In this document: piece after piece, positions 1 to 8,961 of the stretch | Numbering within the stretch: position 1 is the stretch's first letter | Layout: each line of letters begins with the position of its first letter | Position numbers and translations under genes: made by a program | DNA from: Acetobacteraceae bacterium | Lineage (GTDB): Bacteria; Pseudomonadota; Alphaproteobacteria; Acetobacterales; Acetobacteraceae | Direction of reading: 5' to 3' | Assembly: GCA_027451405.1 (NCBI GenBank) | Contig: DAIDJM010000010.1 | Location: forward strand, 1-34,766 | Length of the DNA stretch: 34,766 nucleotides | Notes under the pieces: model-generated | What the model saw: only the letters and a program-made list of their open reading frames with translations | Database searches by the model: none | What the model was told of the DNA's origin: nothing

Positions 1-395
1 CCAAGAACGACATCGTGATCTGCACCGCCCTGGTGATGGGCCGCCGCGCCCCGGTGATCGTGACCGACGCCATGGTCGCCGCGATGCGGGCGGGCAGCGT
101 CATCGTCGACATCGCCGCCGACGCCGGCGGCAACTGTGCCGCGACCGTCCCCGGCCAGCTCACCCTGACCGCCAACGGCGTCAAGGTGCTGGGCTACACC
201 AACTGGCCCGGCCGCATCCCGGTCGCCGCCAGCAGCCTCTACGCGCGCAACCTGATGACGTTCCTGACCACGTTCTGGAACAAGGGAGAGAACCGGCCGG
301 TGCTGCCGGAGGATGACGACATCGTGAAGGGCGTCATGCTGACGCGCGGCGGCGCCGTGGTCCACCCGAGCTTCCAGCCGGCCGCGGCCGCCTGA
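1..395 (+). CDS. pntAA: NAD(P) transhydrogenase subunit alpha part 1 (3' end only)
   Basis: This is the C-terminal part of the NAD(H)-binding alpha-1 subunit of the proton-translocating transhydrogenase, which passes hydride between NAD(H) and NADP(H) at the expense of the proton gradient. The reading frame is open from base 3 and reads [17 protein letters not shown], matching the family segment around 'DIVITTALIPGRPAP'. It continues through a glycine/alanine-rich strand ([12 protein letters not shown]) that belongs to the nucleotide-binding half. It stops at 393-395. The 5' part lies outside the window, so no start is given. The next gene begins 17 bases later with a GGAGAG Shine-Dalgarno, as expected for the three-gene split form found in alphaproteobacteria. 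Identification is firm from sequence and gene order together. Confidence 0.95.
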   Translation, partial: KNDIVICTALVMGRRAPVIVTDAMVAAMRAGSVIVDIAADAGGNCAATVPGQLTLTANGVKVLGYTNWPGRIPVAASSLYARNLMTFLTTFWNKGENRPVLPEDDDIVKGVMLTRGGAVVHPSFQPAAAA

Positions 396-412
396 TCCCC
401 GGAGAGAACGAC

Positions 413-808
413 ATGAACCCGAACCAACTCGCGGACCAGGCCCATGCGCTCGCGACCCAGGCCGACGCGCTGGCGGCAAAGCTGCACGCGCTGGGCACCG
501 CCGCCGCCCCGGCGGCGGCGGCGGTCAACCCGTTCGTCTTCCTGCTCGCCATCTTCCTGATGGCCTGCTTCGTCGGCTACTACGTGGTCTGGAACGTGAC
601 CCCGGCGCTGCACTCGCCGCTGATGGCGGTCACCAACGGCATCTCCTCCGTCATCATCGTCGGCGCCATGCTCGCGACCGGGCTCGCCACCTCGCACTGG
701 GCGATGGCGTTCGGCTTCATCGCCGTGACGCTGGCCTCCGTGAACATCTTCGGCGGCTTCCTCGTCACCCAGCGAATGCTCGCGATGTTCAAGAAGAAAG
801 AGAAGTGA
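413..808 (+). CDS. pntAB: NAD(P) transhydrogenase subunit alpha part 2
   Basis: This 131-residue protein is the small membrane part of the transhydrogenase alpha subunit, split from PntAA. Residues 1-40 are an Ala/Gln-rich soluble leader. Three hydrophobic helices follow at about 42-63, 70-92 and 95-118, and the protein ends with a positively charged tail (FKKKEK). The helices form part of the proton channel together with those of PntB. The ATG is preceded by GGAGAGAACG, a good ribosome binding site. Seven bases separate its stop from the pntB start, so the three genes are certainly one operon. Length and topology are typical for the split alpha-2 subunit. Confidence 0.95.
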   Translation: MNPNQLADQAHALATQADALAAKLHALGTAAAPAAAAVNPFVFLLAIFLMACFVGYYVVWNVTPALHSPLMAVTNGISSVIIVGAMLATGLATSHWAMAFGFIAVTLASVNIFGGFLVTQRMLAMFKKKEK

Positions 809-815
809 GGCCAGC

Positions 816-2219
816 ATGTCGGCAAGCCTGACCTCGCTGCTTTATCTCATCGCGGCGGTCCTCTTCATCCTCGCCCTGCGCGGCCTCTCGCATCCCGAGA
901 CCTCGCGCCGCGGCAACCTCATGGGCATGTCCGGCATGGCGGTCGCGGTGCTCGCGACGCTGGTGCACGCGGGCATGCACGCCTCGGGCTACCTGCTGAT
1001 CGTGCTCGGCATCGCGATCGGCGGCAGCGTCGGCGCCGTCGTCGCGCGGCGCATCGCGATGACCGCGCTGCCCCAGCTCGTCGCCGCCTTCCACTCGCTG
1101 GTGGGCCTGGCCGCGGTCTTCGTCGCCGCCGCCGCGCTCAACGCGCCGCAGGCGTTCGGCATCGGCACGCCCGGGCATCTCTACGTCGAAAGCCTGATCG
1201 AGATGTCGATCGGGCTGGCGATCGGCGCCATCACCTTCTCCGGCTCGATCATCGCCTTCGCCAAGCTGCAAGGCATCATGAAGGGCAACCCGATCACCTT
1301 CATGGGCCAGCACAAGCTCAACGCCACCCTGGGCGCGGCGCTGGCGGTGCTGGTCATCCTGTTCGTCGCCACCGGCGCGCAGGCGATCTTCTGGATCATT
1401 GCCCTGCTCGCGATCGCGCTCGGCTTCCTGCTGATCATCCCGATCGGCGGCGCCGACATGCCGGTCGTCGTCTCGATGCTGAACTCCTATTCCGGATGGG
1501 CCGCCTGCGGCATCGGCTTCACCATCCAGAATCTCGCGCTCATCATCACCGGCGCGCTGGTCGGCGCCTCGGGCGCGATCCTCTCCTACGTCATGTGCAA
1601 GGGCATGAACCGCAGCATCATCAACGTGCTGCTGGGCGGCTTCGGCACCGACAGCGGCGGGGCCGCCGCCGCCGCCGCCACGGGCGACCGCCACGTCAAG
1701 CATGGCAACGCCGAGGATGCCGGCTTCATCATGAAGAACGCGTCCAAAGTCATCGTCGTCCCCGGCTACGGCATGGCGGTCGCGCAAGCCCAGCACGCGC
1801 TGCGCGAAATGGCCGACACGCTCAAGCAGGACGGCGTCGAGGTGAAATACGCGATCCACCCGGTCGCCGGCCGCATGCCCGGCCACATGAACGTGCTGCT
1901 CGCCGAAGCCAACGTCCCCTACGACGAGGTCTTCGAGCTCGAGGAAATCAACAACGAGTTCAGCACCGCCGACGTGGTTTACGTGATCGGCGCCAACGAC
2001 GTGACCAACCCCGCCGCCAAGACCGACCCGAAATCCCCGATCTACGGCATGCCGATCCTCGAAGTGGACAAGGCCAAGACGGTTCTGTTCGTGAAGCGCT
2101 CGATGGCTTCAGGCTATGCCGGCGTCGAGAACGAACTCTTCTTCCGCCCGAACACCATGATGCTGTTCGGCGATGCGAAGAAAATGACCGAGGAAATCGT
2201 CCAGTCGCTGGATCACTAA
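816..2219 (+). CDS. pntB: NAD(P) transhydrogenase subunit beta
   Basis: This 467-residue protein is the beta subunit, carrying most of the proton channel and the NADP(H)-binding domain. About eight hydrophobic segments occupy residues 5-265. The soluble domain begins near residue 290 and contains VVPGYGMAVAQAQHA, the family's glycine-rich NADP loop, followed by HPVAGRMPGHMNVLLAEA and YVIGANDVTNPAA, all hallmark PntB segments. The C-terminus (LFGDAKKMTEEIVQSL) is intact. An alanine-rich linker (about 280-290) joins the membrane and NADP domains. The gene ends 1 base before a type A repeat, which may serve as its transcription terminator. Function: generation of NADPH at the cytoplasmic membrane. 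Confidence 0.97.
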   Translation: MSASLTSLLYLIAAVLFILALRGLSHPETSRRGNLMGMSGMAVAVLATLVHAGMHASGYLLIVLGIAIGGSVGAVVARRIAMTALPQLVAAFHSLVGLAAVFVAAAALNAPQAFGIGTPGHLYVESLIEMSIGLAIGAITFSGSIIAFAKLQGIMKGNPITFMGQHKLNATLGAALAVLVILFVATGAQAIFWIIALLAIALGFLLIIPIGGADMPVVVSMLNSYSGWAACGIGFTIQNLALIITGALVGASGAILSYVMCKGMNRSIINVLLGGFGTDSGGAAAAAATGDRHVKHGNAEDAGFIMKNASKVIVVPGYGMAVAQAQHALREMADTLKQDGVEVKYAIHPVAGRMPGHMNVLLAEANVPYDEVFELEEINNEFSTADVVYVIGANDVTNPAAKTDPKSPIYGMPILEVDKAKTVLFVKRSMASGYAGVENELFFRPNTMMLFGDAKKMTEEIVQSLDH

Positions 2220-2220
2220 G

Positions 2221-2300
2221 CGCCTCCGGCGGCCAGGGAGGCTCTGCCTCCCTAGACCCTCCGCTGGGGCCGAAAGGCCCCAGACCCCATTCCTGGAAAA
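2221..2300 (+). repeat. Type A intergenic hairpin repeat, copy 1
   Basis: The sequence begins CGCCTCCGGCGG and holds two stem-loops: GGGAGG-CTCTG-CCTCCC and GGGGCC-GAAA-GGCCCC. It ends with CAGACCCCATTC. The same order of motifs recurs inverted at 2323-2393 and direct at 5769-5834. It lies directly after the pntB stop and may stop transcription, although no T-tract follows the hairpins. Confidence 0.8.
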
Positions 2301-2322
2301 AGTCGCGGTAACCACCCCTGTC

Positions 2323-2393
2323 CTCAACGAGAGGGGTCTGGGGCCTTCCGGCCCCAGCGAAGGGGTGCACGGGACGCAGAGCCTCCCTTGCCC
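2323..2393 (-). repeat. Type A intergenic hairpin repeat, copy 2 (inverted)
   Basis: Read on the minus strand this copy gives GGGAGGCTCTGC, ACCCC, then GGGGCCGGAAGGCCCC and CAGACCCC, the same succession as copy 1. The two copies face each other between the convergent genes pntB and the DUF4167 gene. The arrangement would suit a two-way terminator, but this is inferred only. Confidence 0.75.
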
Positions 2394-2394
2394 C

Positions 2395-2844
2395 TTACTG
2401 CTCCGGCGCCGTCGCCGCGATCGGGATTTCCCGGCTCTCCACGGAAGGCTGCTCCTCGCCGCCCTCCTCGCCTTCGTTCTCATAGCGCCGGTGCCCGTTC
2501 GGCTGCCCATGCGCCTGATGCGACCCCTGATAGCCCTGCTGCCCGTATTGCTGGGCCTGCTGCTGCTGCGTCGCCTGGTTGATCGCGTTCAGCACGCGAA
2601 AATAATGTTCCGCATGCTGGAAATAGCTCTCCGCCAGCACCCGGTCCCCCGAGCCCGTCGCATCGCGCCCGAGCTGCAGATATTTCTCGAAAAGCTGCTG
2701 CGCCGTCCCGCGAATCCGCAGATCCGGCCCGCTGCTGTCGAACACATGGTTCCGGTTGAGCGGAAAGTTCCCGTTATATTGCCGCGGTGCCCCGCCGCCG
2801 CCACCACCCCGGTGGCTCCGTCCGCGCATGCGTTTCATGTTCAT
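2395..2844 (-). CDS. DUF4167 domain protein
   Basis: A 149-residue protein with the DUF4167 signature. A basic Arg/Gly N-terminus ([14 protein letters not shown]) is followed by the conserved block [17 protein letters not shown], then [13 protein letters not shown] and [15 protein letters not shown] near residues 48-90. The second half is low-complexity, rich in Gln/Gly/His and then Glu. The basic RG-rich start suggests nucleic-acid or ribosome association, but no function is established for the family to my knowledge. In alphaproteobacteria the gene typically sits immediately downstream of prmC, as here; the two are on the same strand with a 182-base gap. ATG at 2844 is used; a second Met two codons later is an alternative. 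Confidence 0.9.
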   Translation of the reverse strand: MNMKRMRGRSHRGGGGGGAPRQYNGNFPLNRNHVFDSSGPDLRIRGTAQQLFEKYLQLGRDATGSGDRVLAESYFQHAEHYFRVLNAINQATQQQQAQQYGQQGYQGSHQAHGQPNGHRRYENEGEEGGEEQPSVESREIPIAATAPEQ

Positions 2845-3026
2845 CCAAGCTTCTCGACTAGCTGTTCCGTGTCATCGCGGCGGCCAGCCGCGCTCGGGCC
2901 GCGCCCGCGCCGACAAGCCCCATCCGTCAACGAAGCCACCGCGCCCCCGACCCGGGCCATTCGCCCGGGGCTTCACCAGGGCCGACGCTCCCAAAGCGGA
3001 GTCGCCCGGTGCGGTGCGGTCGGACC

Positions 3027-3851
3027 CTACTCACCATCGGCCCGGCTGCCAAGAGCCCCCAACCCACGCGACAAAACCATCGCCCGCGCGACGCCAGCCA
3101 GATCGTCCCGAACCGCCCGCACCGCGAGCCCCGCCGCCGCCGCCAGCGCCGCCACGGCAGCCGCCTGGCCCGCGCCCAGCTCCACCACCCCAACGCCCCG
3201 CCCGCGCAAAAGTCGCGCCAGCGCCGCCATCACCCGCCGATAGCTCGCGAGCCCGTCCACGCCCCCATCCAGCGCCCGCGCCGGCTCGAAAAGCCGCACC
3301 TCCGGCATCAGCCCCGCCATCGCCCCGCTCTCGATATAGGGCGGATTGCACAGCACGAGATCGAACCCGCCGGCCACCGCCTCCCCCCAATCCCCCGCCA
3401 CGAACGCCGCCCGGCCTCCGAGCCCCGCCGTCACCGCATTCCGCGCCGCCAGCCGCGCCGCCCCCGGCGCCAGATCCACCCCCACCCCGAACGCCCCCGG
3501 AAACTCCGTCAGCGCCGCCAGCAGCAGACACCCGGTCCCGGTCCCCAGATCCAAAATCCGCCGCACCGCCCCCCGCTCCGGCCAGGCCGCCAACGCCGCC
3601 TCGATCAGCGTCTCGCTCTCCGGCCGCGGAATCAGCGTCTCCCGCGACACTTCGAGCTCGAGCGTCCAAAACCCCCGCCGCCCCTCGATCAGCGCCACCG
3701 GCTCCCGCGCCACCCGCCGCGCCACCGCCCGCGCGAACGCCGCCGCCTCCTCCCCCGCCACGCGCCACAGAATCCGCGCCTCCCGCGCCGGCGCCTCCAC
3801 CCCCGCCGCGCGCAACCGCGCCACCGCCTCGCTTAATGACACCGGCGGCAA
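3027..3851 (-). CDS. prmC: Peptide chain release factor N5-glutamine methyltransferase
   Basis: PrmC methylates the glutamine of the GGQ motif in release factors RF1 and RF2 using S-adenosylmethionine. The 274-residue frame has the N-terminal helical domain (about 1-75), then the family hallmark TLIPRPESE near residues 72-84. The SAM loop ILDLGTGTG follows, and the catalytic NPPY tetrapeptide sits in [14 protein letters not shown] stop codon three codons upstream leaves only a TTG (3851) or a GTG (3842) as plausible starts; I kept TTG, with GGAG about nine bases upstream. It is divergent from lepA with 23 bases between start codons. Its usual partner prfA is not next to it, since lepA occupies the upstream side. 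Confidence 0.93.
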   Translation of the reverse strand: MPPVSLSEAVARLRAAGVEAPAREARILWRVAGEEAAAFARAVARRVAREPVALIEGRRGFWTLELEVSRETLIPRPESETLIEAALAAWPERGAVRRILDLGTGTGCLLLAALTEFPGAFGVGVDLAPGAARLAARNAVTAGLGGRAAFVAGDWGEAVAGGFDLVLCNPPYIESGAMAGLMPEVRLFEPARALDGGVDGLASYRRVMAALARLLRGRGVGVVELGAGQAAAVAALAAAAGLAVRAVRDDLAGVARAMVLSRGLGALGSRADGE

Positions 3852-3874
3852 TTGCCCCTATCTCCCGCTCCGTC

Positions 3875-5680
3875 ATGACCGACACGCCGCTCGCGCGCAT
3901 CCGCAACTTCTCGATCATCGCGCATATCGACCACGGCAAATCCACGCTCGCCGACCGCCTCATCCAGGCCTGCGGCGCGCTGACCGACCGCGAGATGACC
4001 AACCAGGTCCTCGACAACATGGAGCTCGAGCGCGAACGCGGCATCACCATCAAGGCGCAAACCGTCCGCCTCGCCTACCGCGCGAAGGACGGCCAAACCT
4101 ACGCGCTCAACCTCATGGACACGCCCGGCCATGTCGACTTCGCCTACGAAGTCAGCCGCAGCCTCGCCGCCTGCGAAGGCAGCCTGCTCGTGGTCGACGC
4201 AAGCCAGGGCGTCGAAGCCCAGACGCTGGCCAATGTCTACCAGGCGATCGACGCCAACCACGAAATCGTCCCCGTCCTCAACAAAATCGACCTCCCCGCC
4301 GCCGACCCCGAGCGCGTGAAAGCGCAGATCGAGGACGTGATCGGCCTCCCCGCCGACGACGCCGTCATGATCAGCGCCAAGACCGGCCTCAACATCGAAG
4401 GCGTCCTCGAAGCCCTCGTCACCCGCCTGCCACCCCCCACCGGCGACGCCAGCGCCCCGCTCAAAGCCCTCATCGTCGATAGCTGGTACGACGCCTATCT
4501 CGGCGTCGTCATCCTGATCCGCGTGAAGGACGGCCGCATCCGCAAGGCCCAGAAAATCCGCATGATGGCCCGCAGCTCCACCCACATCGTCGAACAGGTC
4601 GGCCTCTTCACGCCCAAGATGGTCGCGGTCGACGATCTCGGCCCGGGCGAAATGGGCTACCTCACCGCCGCCATCAAGACAGTCGCCGACATCGCCATCG
4701 GCGACACGATCACGGACGACCGCTCTCCCGCCGCCGAACCCCTCCCCGGCTTCAAACCCTCCGTCCCCGTCGTCTGGTGCGGCCTCTACCCCACCGACGC
4801 CGACGATTTCGAAAAGCTGCGCGACAGTCTCGCCAAACTCCGCCTCAACGACGCGAGCTTCCACTACGAAGCCGAAACCTCCGCGGCGCTGGGCTTCGGC
4901 TTCCGCTGCGGTTTCCTCGGCATGTTGCATCTCGAGATCATCCAGGAACGCCTCTCGCGCGAATTCGACCTCGACCTGATCGCGACCGCCCCCAGCGTCG
5001 TCTATCGCCTGCACAAAACCAACGGCGAAACGATCGAGCTCCACAATCCCGCCGACATGCCCGATCCCAGCCAGATCGACCGCATGGAAGAACCCTGGAT
5101 CAAAGCGACCATCCTGGTCCCCGACGATTATCTCGGCGGCGTGCTCACCCTCTGCAACGCAAGAAGAGGCGAACAGATCGACCTCACCTATGTCGGCAAC
5201 CGCGCGATGGCCGTCTACCGCCTGCCGCTCAACGAAGTCGTCTTCGATTTCTACGACCGCCTCAAATCCATCAGCCGCGGCTACGCCAGCTTCGACTACC
5301 AGATGGACGGCTACGCCGAGTCCGACCTCGTCCGCATCTCGATCCTCGTCAACGCCGACCCGGTGGACGCGCTCAGCTTCATCGCCCACCGCTCCGTCGC
5401 CGAAAACCGCGGCCGCGCCATCTGCGCCAAACTCAAAGAACTGATCCCCAGACAGCTCTTCAAAATCGCCATCCAAGCCGCCATCGGCAGCCGCATCATC
5501 GCCAGAGAAACGCTAGGTGCCCTAAGCAAGGACGTCACCGCCAAATGCTACGGCGGCGACATCACCCGCAAGCGCAAACTGCTCGAGAAGCAGAAGGAAG
5601 GCAAAAAGCGCATGCGCCAATTCGGCAAGGTAGAAATCCCCCAAAGCGCCTTCCTAGCCGCCCTAAAAATGGACGCCTAA
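3875..5680 (+). CDS. lepA: Elongation factor 4 (back-translocating GTPase LepA)
   Basis: LepA is a ribosome-associated translational GTPase. The 601-residue length is normal. The GTPase motifs are all present: G1 [10 protein letters not shown]3 DTPGHVDF and G4 NKID. The EF-G-like domains follow, and the LepA-specific C-terminal domain ends in [20 protein letters not shown] and [11 protein letters not shown], the family's diagnostic tail. The ATG at 3875 ([20 protein letters not shown]) fits the family start. The frame stays open far upstream, but that stretch is antisense to prmC and is proline/arginine junk, so it is excluded. The gene is followed by a hairpin (5701-5721) and a type A repeat. 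Confidence 0.97.
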   Translation: MTDTPLARIRNFSIIAHIDHGKSTLADRLIQACGALTDREMTNQVLDNMELERERGITIKAQTVRLAYRAKDGQTYALNLMDTPGHVDFAYEVSRSLAACEGSLLVVDASQGVEAQTLANVYQAIDANHEIVPVLNKIDLPAADPERVKAQIEDVIGLPADDAVMISAKTGLNIEGVLEALVTRLPPPTGDASAPLKALIVDSWYDAYLGVVILIRVKDGRIRKAQKIRMMARSSTHIVEQVGLFTPKMVAVDDLGPGEMGYLTAAIKTVADIAIGDTITDDRSPAAEPLPGFKPSVPVVWCGLYPTDADDFEKLRDSLAKLRLNDASFHYEAETSAALGFGFRCGFLGMLHLEIIQERLSREFDLDLIATAPSVVYRLHKTNGETIELHNPADMPDPSQIDRMEEPWIKATILVPDDYLGGVLTLCNARRGEQIDLTYVGNRAMAVYRLPLNEVVFDFYDRLKSISRGYASFDYQMDGYAESDLVRISILVNADPVDALSFIAHRSVAENRGRAICAKLKELIPRQLFKIAIQAAIGSRIIARETLGALSKDVTAKCYGGDITRKRKLLEKQKEGKKRMRQFGKVEIPQSAFLAALKMDA

Positions 5681-5700
5681 CCCCCGCGCGAGGCAACGCT

Positions 5701-5721
5701 CCCTCTCTCTCCAGGAGAGGG
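5701..5721 (+). terminator. Possible hairpin terminator after lepA
   Basis: CCCTCTC (5701-5707) pairs with GAGAGGG (5715-5721) 20 bases after the lepA stop. There is no T-run, so it is at best a weak or Rho-assisted terminator. It may instead be a dispersed intergenic repeat. Confidence 0.35.
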
Positions 5722-5768
5722 CCGGGGTGAAGGCGTTCCCAAAGCCCAGCGCTCGCCGAGCAGACCCG

Positions 5769-5834
5769 CGCCTCCGGCGGGCAGGGGCTTTGCCCCTGCA
5801 CCCCACTGGGGCCGAAAGGCCCCAGACCCCATTG
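5769..5834 (+). repeat. Type A intergenic hairpin repeat, copy 3
   Basis: CGCCTCCGGCGG opens the copy. It is followed by the stem GCAGGGGC-TTT-GCCCCTGC and then GGGGCC-GAAA-GGCCCC and CAGACCCCATT, the same architecture as the copies at 2221-2393. It lies at the downstream edge of the low-GC islet that carries the phosphorylase-like gene. Confidence 0.8.
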
Positions 5835-5870
5835 TTTTCAGCGCCGACCACTCAGTGCGCAACACCGACT

Positions 5871-5905
5871 GAGCGAATACGCCAATTACCTGAAGTTATT
5901 CGCTC
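5871..5905. other. Inverted repeat at the 3' end of the phosphorylase-like gene
   Basis: GAGCGAATA (5871-5879) pairs perfectly with TATTCGCTC (5897-5905) across a 17-base loop. The right arm overlaps the stop codon and last codons of the minus-strand gene at 5896. It could terminate that gene or mark the islet edge. There is no T-tract. Confidence 0.5.
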
Positions 5906-8900
5906 GGCACTGATGCGACCGCAGCCTCCAAAATCCTTTTCATCCTGCCTTTGTCGAGCGGGTTCGCTGTTTGCCTGAGAGCCACGTCAGCTGCCTCAAG
6001 CATAATCATCTTCGAGTCGCGATTCCCGTGTCGCCAATAAGCACGACTTAGGTACTGCGCGGCAAGGACTTGACGCATAAACTCTCCGGCAGACGAGGAT
6101 ATCAGCGCATCAATTAGCCTTCTCCGTCCCCGGCGCGGAGAAATATCGGCGAGCCACGAGGCTAAAACTAGCTCGTCAAACGAGTCGTCAAACGCAACGT
6201 TATCCAAGCTTTTAACCAAAACGGCTCCTCGTGCTTGTTCACAAAGAGTGGACAAAATACTAGCCAGAGGCGCACCTAAGAGCATATACTCTATCGTATC
6301 CACGAGGTTTCCCACCAAAGCCTTCCGCTGCTCTATATCTTCGGCTTTTTGCTGGCCGTCTCCCGACTCGGCAGATTTCGAGTCGATTGCCGAAATGAGC
6401 TGAGATTTGATTGCCGCGAAGTCTACGCGCTTTTGGATCTCGACCCATTTATCGATTATGAGAGTTCCAAGTTGAACCGTTGATTGAGCAAGTCGACGTT
6501 TTAGCTCAGCCGGCAAGTGCTCCGCGCCAGATCCAAGCAAGATCGTTTGTTTAGCCCACGTGCGAAAGCAAGAAGAGAGATTTGCGATCTCGGGATCCTG
6601 ACCGCCATTACTAGACTCAAATGTCTCTTTCGCCTTTTGCGCAGTCGCGGCTTTTACCGCGTCATTCAGATCCAGAAGCTGCTGCTTATGCCGACGATCA
6701 TCTTTGTTTTCATCAATATCCTTTGCCGCCTGCTCCAGCCGTCTCTGTAAAGCAGTCAAGCGAGTTAAATTGCCGGCGGAGGAAGGAGCCGCGAGATAAG
6801 TTGCTCTCGAAGGACCAGAAGGTGCGTTAAGCAAGGCTACGGCTGACTCTACCTCCTGCGTGATTGCCTCTACGACCTTCTCAGAAGGACCAAGCTCCGA
6901 ATACAAATCCAGCGTAGCGTAATCGAAATAGTCCACAGATGATCTGAAGTAGGCAACCGCATCTGACGGGCTTGCTATTAGTTCCAGCGCCAGTAGATAA
7001 GTTTGAATGTAGGGGAGCGCGAACGCAACAGTGTCCGAAGAAAAGGTCAGGATTCCATGCTCAATAAAACTCTGAATGTACGAGATTGGGTCCACATCAT
7101 AGTCGTACTTCTCGAAAAAAGAGCTTGTGAATTCGACCAAATCGATATGTCTAAATGTCTTCCCGTGGATTATGATTTCTCGCGCGAGTTGTCGTAGATA
7201 CCGAGCACGGGTAGTTCTACTCAATGCGACGTCGCTAGTGTCTGTTGCGACGACAAAGCTGAGCGCGCCGTCTACGGCCAGCTGAATCAACTCAGCCCTT
7301 CGATTCGCATCGATCAAAACCGAGAGCAGCTGGCTGGGAATGCCCGCGAAGTAAGTCGGATGTGCAGAAAGCTGAAAACGCTCGAAGGTGTCGCGAAGCC
7401 TGAGTGCAACAACGTCAGCTTCTCCGCTCGGCAAGTTGAAATTGCGCTGAAGGAATAGAGCCAGCTCGTAGAAGGAGACATCTTCGAGGTTGTAGGCTAC
7501 GAACTTCAATGCGCTAGCAGACTCGGCGTTTAAAGCTGCTTCACCGTCCCCACGGGCCAGGAGCACAAACCGCGTATCTTGGAGACCTTCAATCTCCTTT
7601 AAGAGATGCCGGAGTCGCGTTCGCGAGCCAACCGGGGCTTCGTCGACAATTACAACTCCTACATGCCCGCCCATCTGCTCAACAGCGAAAAGATCGCGCC
7701 CGGAAACCTTGCTTAGGCCGGACGATGGGGGCGCAATCTGCTTTCCGTCCACAACGATTGGGAGAACTTGGCGCTCTCCGATTTCGGCAGTAAGAAGGTC
7801 TTGCGCGATCGTCCAAGCTAGGCACCGGTCCGGATAATTTCGAGGAACATTGATTAGGAGCAATCGATGTGCGCATACGAGCTCTCGAACCTCGACCGGA
7901 GTCGACGGCTTGTCTGCTACGAATGGGCGCGGCCTCTTCCGCTCTCGCGCCCTTGGAATAGGCAACTGATATCCCTTTGGTTGAGCGCGAAGTTCCGGAG
8001 CAAGTTGCCGTAACTGCGCCTCAATCTCAGCAGCAAGCTTACTAATAAGGGGCTCGGCGGGAACGCTGGTCCCGGTCAGAGAAAGGCTCTGCTGAGCGGA
8101 ACCCAATTGTCGTACGGCCGACACAAACCATGGATTGTCAAGCTGAAGTCGTAAAAAGCTCGCAGCATTGCGTGCCGCTATCCTCCTTACGCATCCACGC
8201 GTTGTTGCCTCCAGCTCTCCCTTTGCCGCGTCGGCATTATCAGAAATTCCCCTAATGGTGAGTACTGGAATGTCCGCGTTTTCGACCTCGCCAAAGACAC
8301 CGCCGGACTCCGTTTCGATGGCCAATACCCGGCGATCACCGGACCTGAGGAGTGCATTGTAGTTGCTGCTCCTACTAACAGCGCCACACACGATTGTGCC
8401 GACGTGAGTGCTCGGGGAAAGAGGCCTTAGAGGTGGCGCTTCGCCTTCCTCGAAGCTCTGAGAAATTATCTCAGCGGCTACCCGCCTCTGTTGCTCCCGC
8501 CACTCAGAATACTGCTCTTTAAGAGCAGTTTGAGTTCGAACATAGCCGATGACGGTTGTAATTGAGGACGGCGTCTGATAGTATGTTGGGCTGATGTCGA
8601 GAGCAACCGCGTCCCCGCGGTCTCCTACACGCGCATTATCCGATATATCAAAGATAACCCCGCTGTAACAAACTGAGCCCAACTCCAAATCTTTCGATAA
8701 GCGACCCGCAATTCCCAAACAAACCAAGAGATTTACATCGAATCGAGAGAGCATCAGGCGCGTGGCTCTCATCGCCTCGAGACGCCCCATGTCGCTTTGC
8801 TGGACGACCGCAATGGTCAATGCGCTGCCTGGAGGCGTAACAACCTGCAGGAACCCCTCTTCCGTTGAGAAGTTCTCTCGTGGCTCAAATATCTCCAAGA

Positions 8901-8961
8901 ACTCCAGGAGTTCGGCTTCCAAAGGGATAACTACACCGATATCGACCTTTTTCCGTTCCAC
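5896..8961 (-). CDS. Nucleoside-phosphorylase-like / degenerate STAND-like protein, candidate defence gene
   Basis: A 1021-residue single-gene unit, GTG start with GAGGGG eight bases upstream. Residues 1-275 resemble the nucleoside phosphorylase (MTA/SAH nucleosidase) superfamily: DIGVVIPLEAEL at the start, the glycine turn CLGIAG (81-86), AIETESGGV (214-222, like the family's 'MExxG') and IRGISDNAD (236-244, like 'IRGISDyAD'). Residues 340-560 look like a STAND/NACHT NTPase: a hydrophobic strand LLLINVP (367-373), a Walker-B-like VGVVIVDEA (434-442), a sensor-like RFVLLARGD (464-472), and HPTYFAGIP (534-542). The strand LLLINVP is followed by RNYPDRCLAW, with no GxxxxGK[ST]. A winged-helix-like segment (600-665) and a helical, partly coiled-coil C-terminus follow. 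Phosphorylase-like domains are known effectors fused to STAND NTPases in bacterial conflict systems. Base composition is clearly lower in GC than the neighbours. Defence function is inferred. Confidence 0.75.
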   Translation of the reverse strand: MERKKVDIGVVIPLEAELLEFLEIFEPRENFSTEEGFLQVVTPPGSALTIAVVQQSDMGRLEAMRATRLMLSRFDVNLLVCLGIAGRLSKDLELGSVCYSGVIFDISDNARVGDRGDAVALDISPTYYQTPSSITTVIGYVRTQTALKEQYSEWREQQRRVAAEIISQSFEEGEAPPLRPLSPSTHVGTIVCGAVSRSSNYNALLRSGDRRVLAIETESGGVFGEVENADIPVLTIRGISDNADAAKGELEATTRGCVRRIAARNAASFLRLQLDNPWFVSAVRQLGSAQQSLSLTGTSVPAEPLISKLAAEIEAQLRQLAPELRAQPKGYQLPIPRARERKRPRPFVADKPSTPVEVRELVCAHRLLLINVPRNYPDRCLAWTIAQDLLTAEIGERQVLPIVVDGKQIAPPSSGLSKVSGRDLFAVEQMGGHVGVVIVDEAPVGSRTRLRHLLKEIEGLQDTRFVLLARGDGEAALNAESASALKFVAYNLEDVSFYELALFLQRNFNLPSGEADVVALRLRDTFERFQLSAHPTYFAGIPSQLLSVLIDANRRAELIQLAVDGALSFVVATDTSDVALSRTTRARYLRQLAREIIIHGKTFRHIDLVEFTSSFFEKYDYDVDPISYIQSFIEHGILTFSSDTVAFALPYIQTYLLALELIASPSDAVAYFRSSVDYFDYATLDLYSELGPSEKVVEAITQEVESAVALLNAPSGPSRATYLAAPSSAGNLTRLTALQRRLEQAAKDIDENKDDRRHKQQLLDLNDAVKAATAQKAKETFESSNGGQDPEIANLSSCFRTWAKQTILLGSGAEHLPAELKRRLAQSTVQLGTLIIDKWVEIQKRVDFAAIKSQLISAIDSKSAESGDGQQKAEDIEQRKALVGNLVDTIEYMLLGAPLASILSTLCEQARGAVLVKSLDNVAFDDSFDELVLASWLADISPRRGRRRLIDALISSSAGEFMRQVLAAQYLSRAYWRHGNRDSKMIMLEAADVALRQTANPLDKGRMKRILEAAVASVPSE

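Noticed and set aside
789-1886. 365-codon minus-strand frame inside pntB
   Set aside because: His/Arg/Asp-rich shadow frame opposite a clear pntB; typical of GC-rich antisense.
2756-3874. Long open frame continuous with and upstream of lepA
   Set aside because: It is antisense to prmC and the DUF4167 upstream region, is Pro/Arg/Ala-rich with no domain, and LepA has its normal start at 3875.
3833-5476. 547-codon minus-strand frame opposite lepA
   Set aside because: Asp/Glu/Val/Gly repeats reflect the codon pattern of lepA read backwards; no motif.
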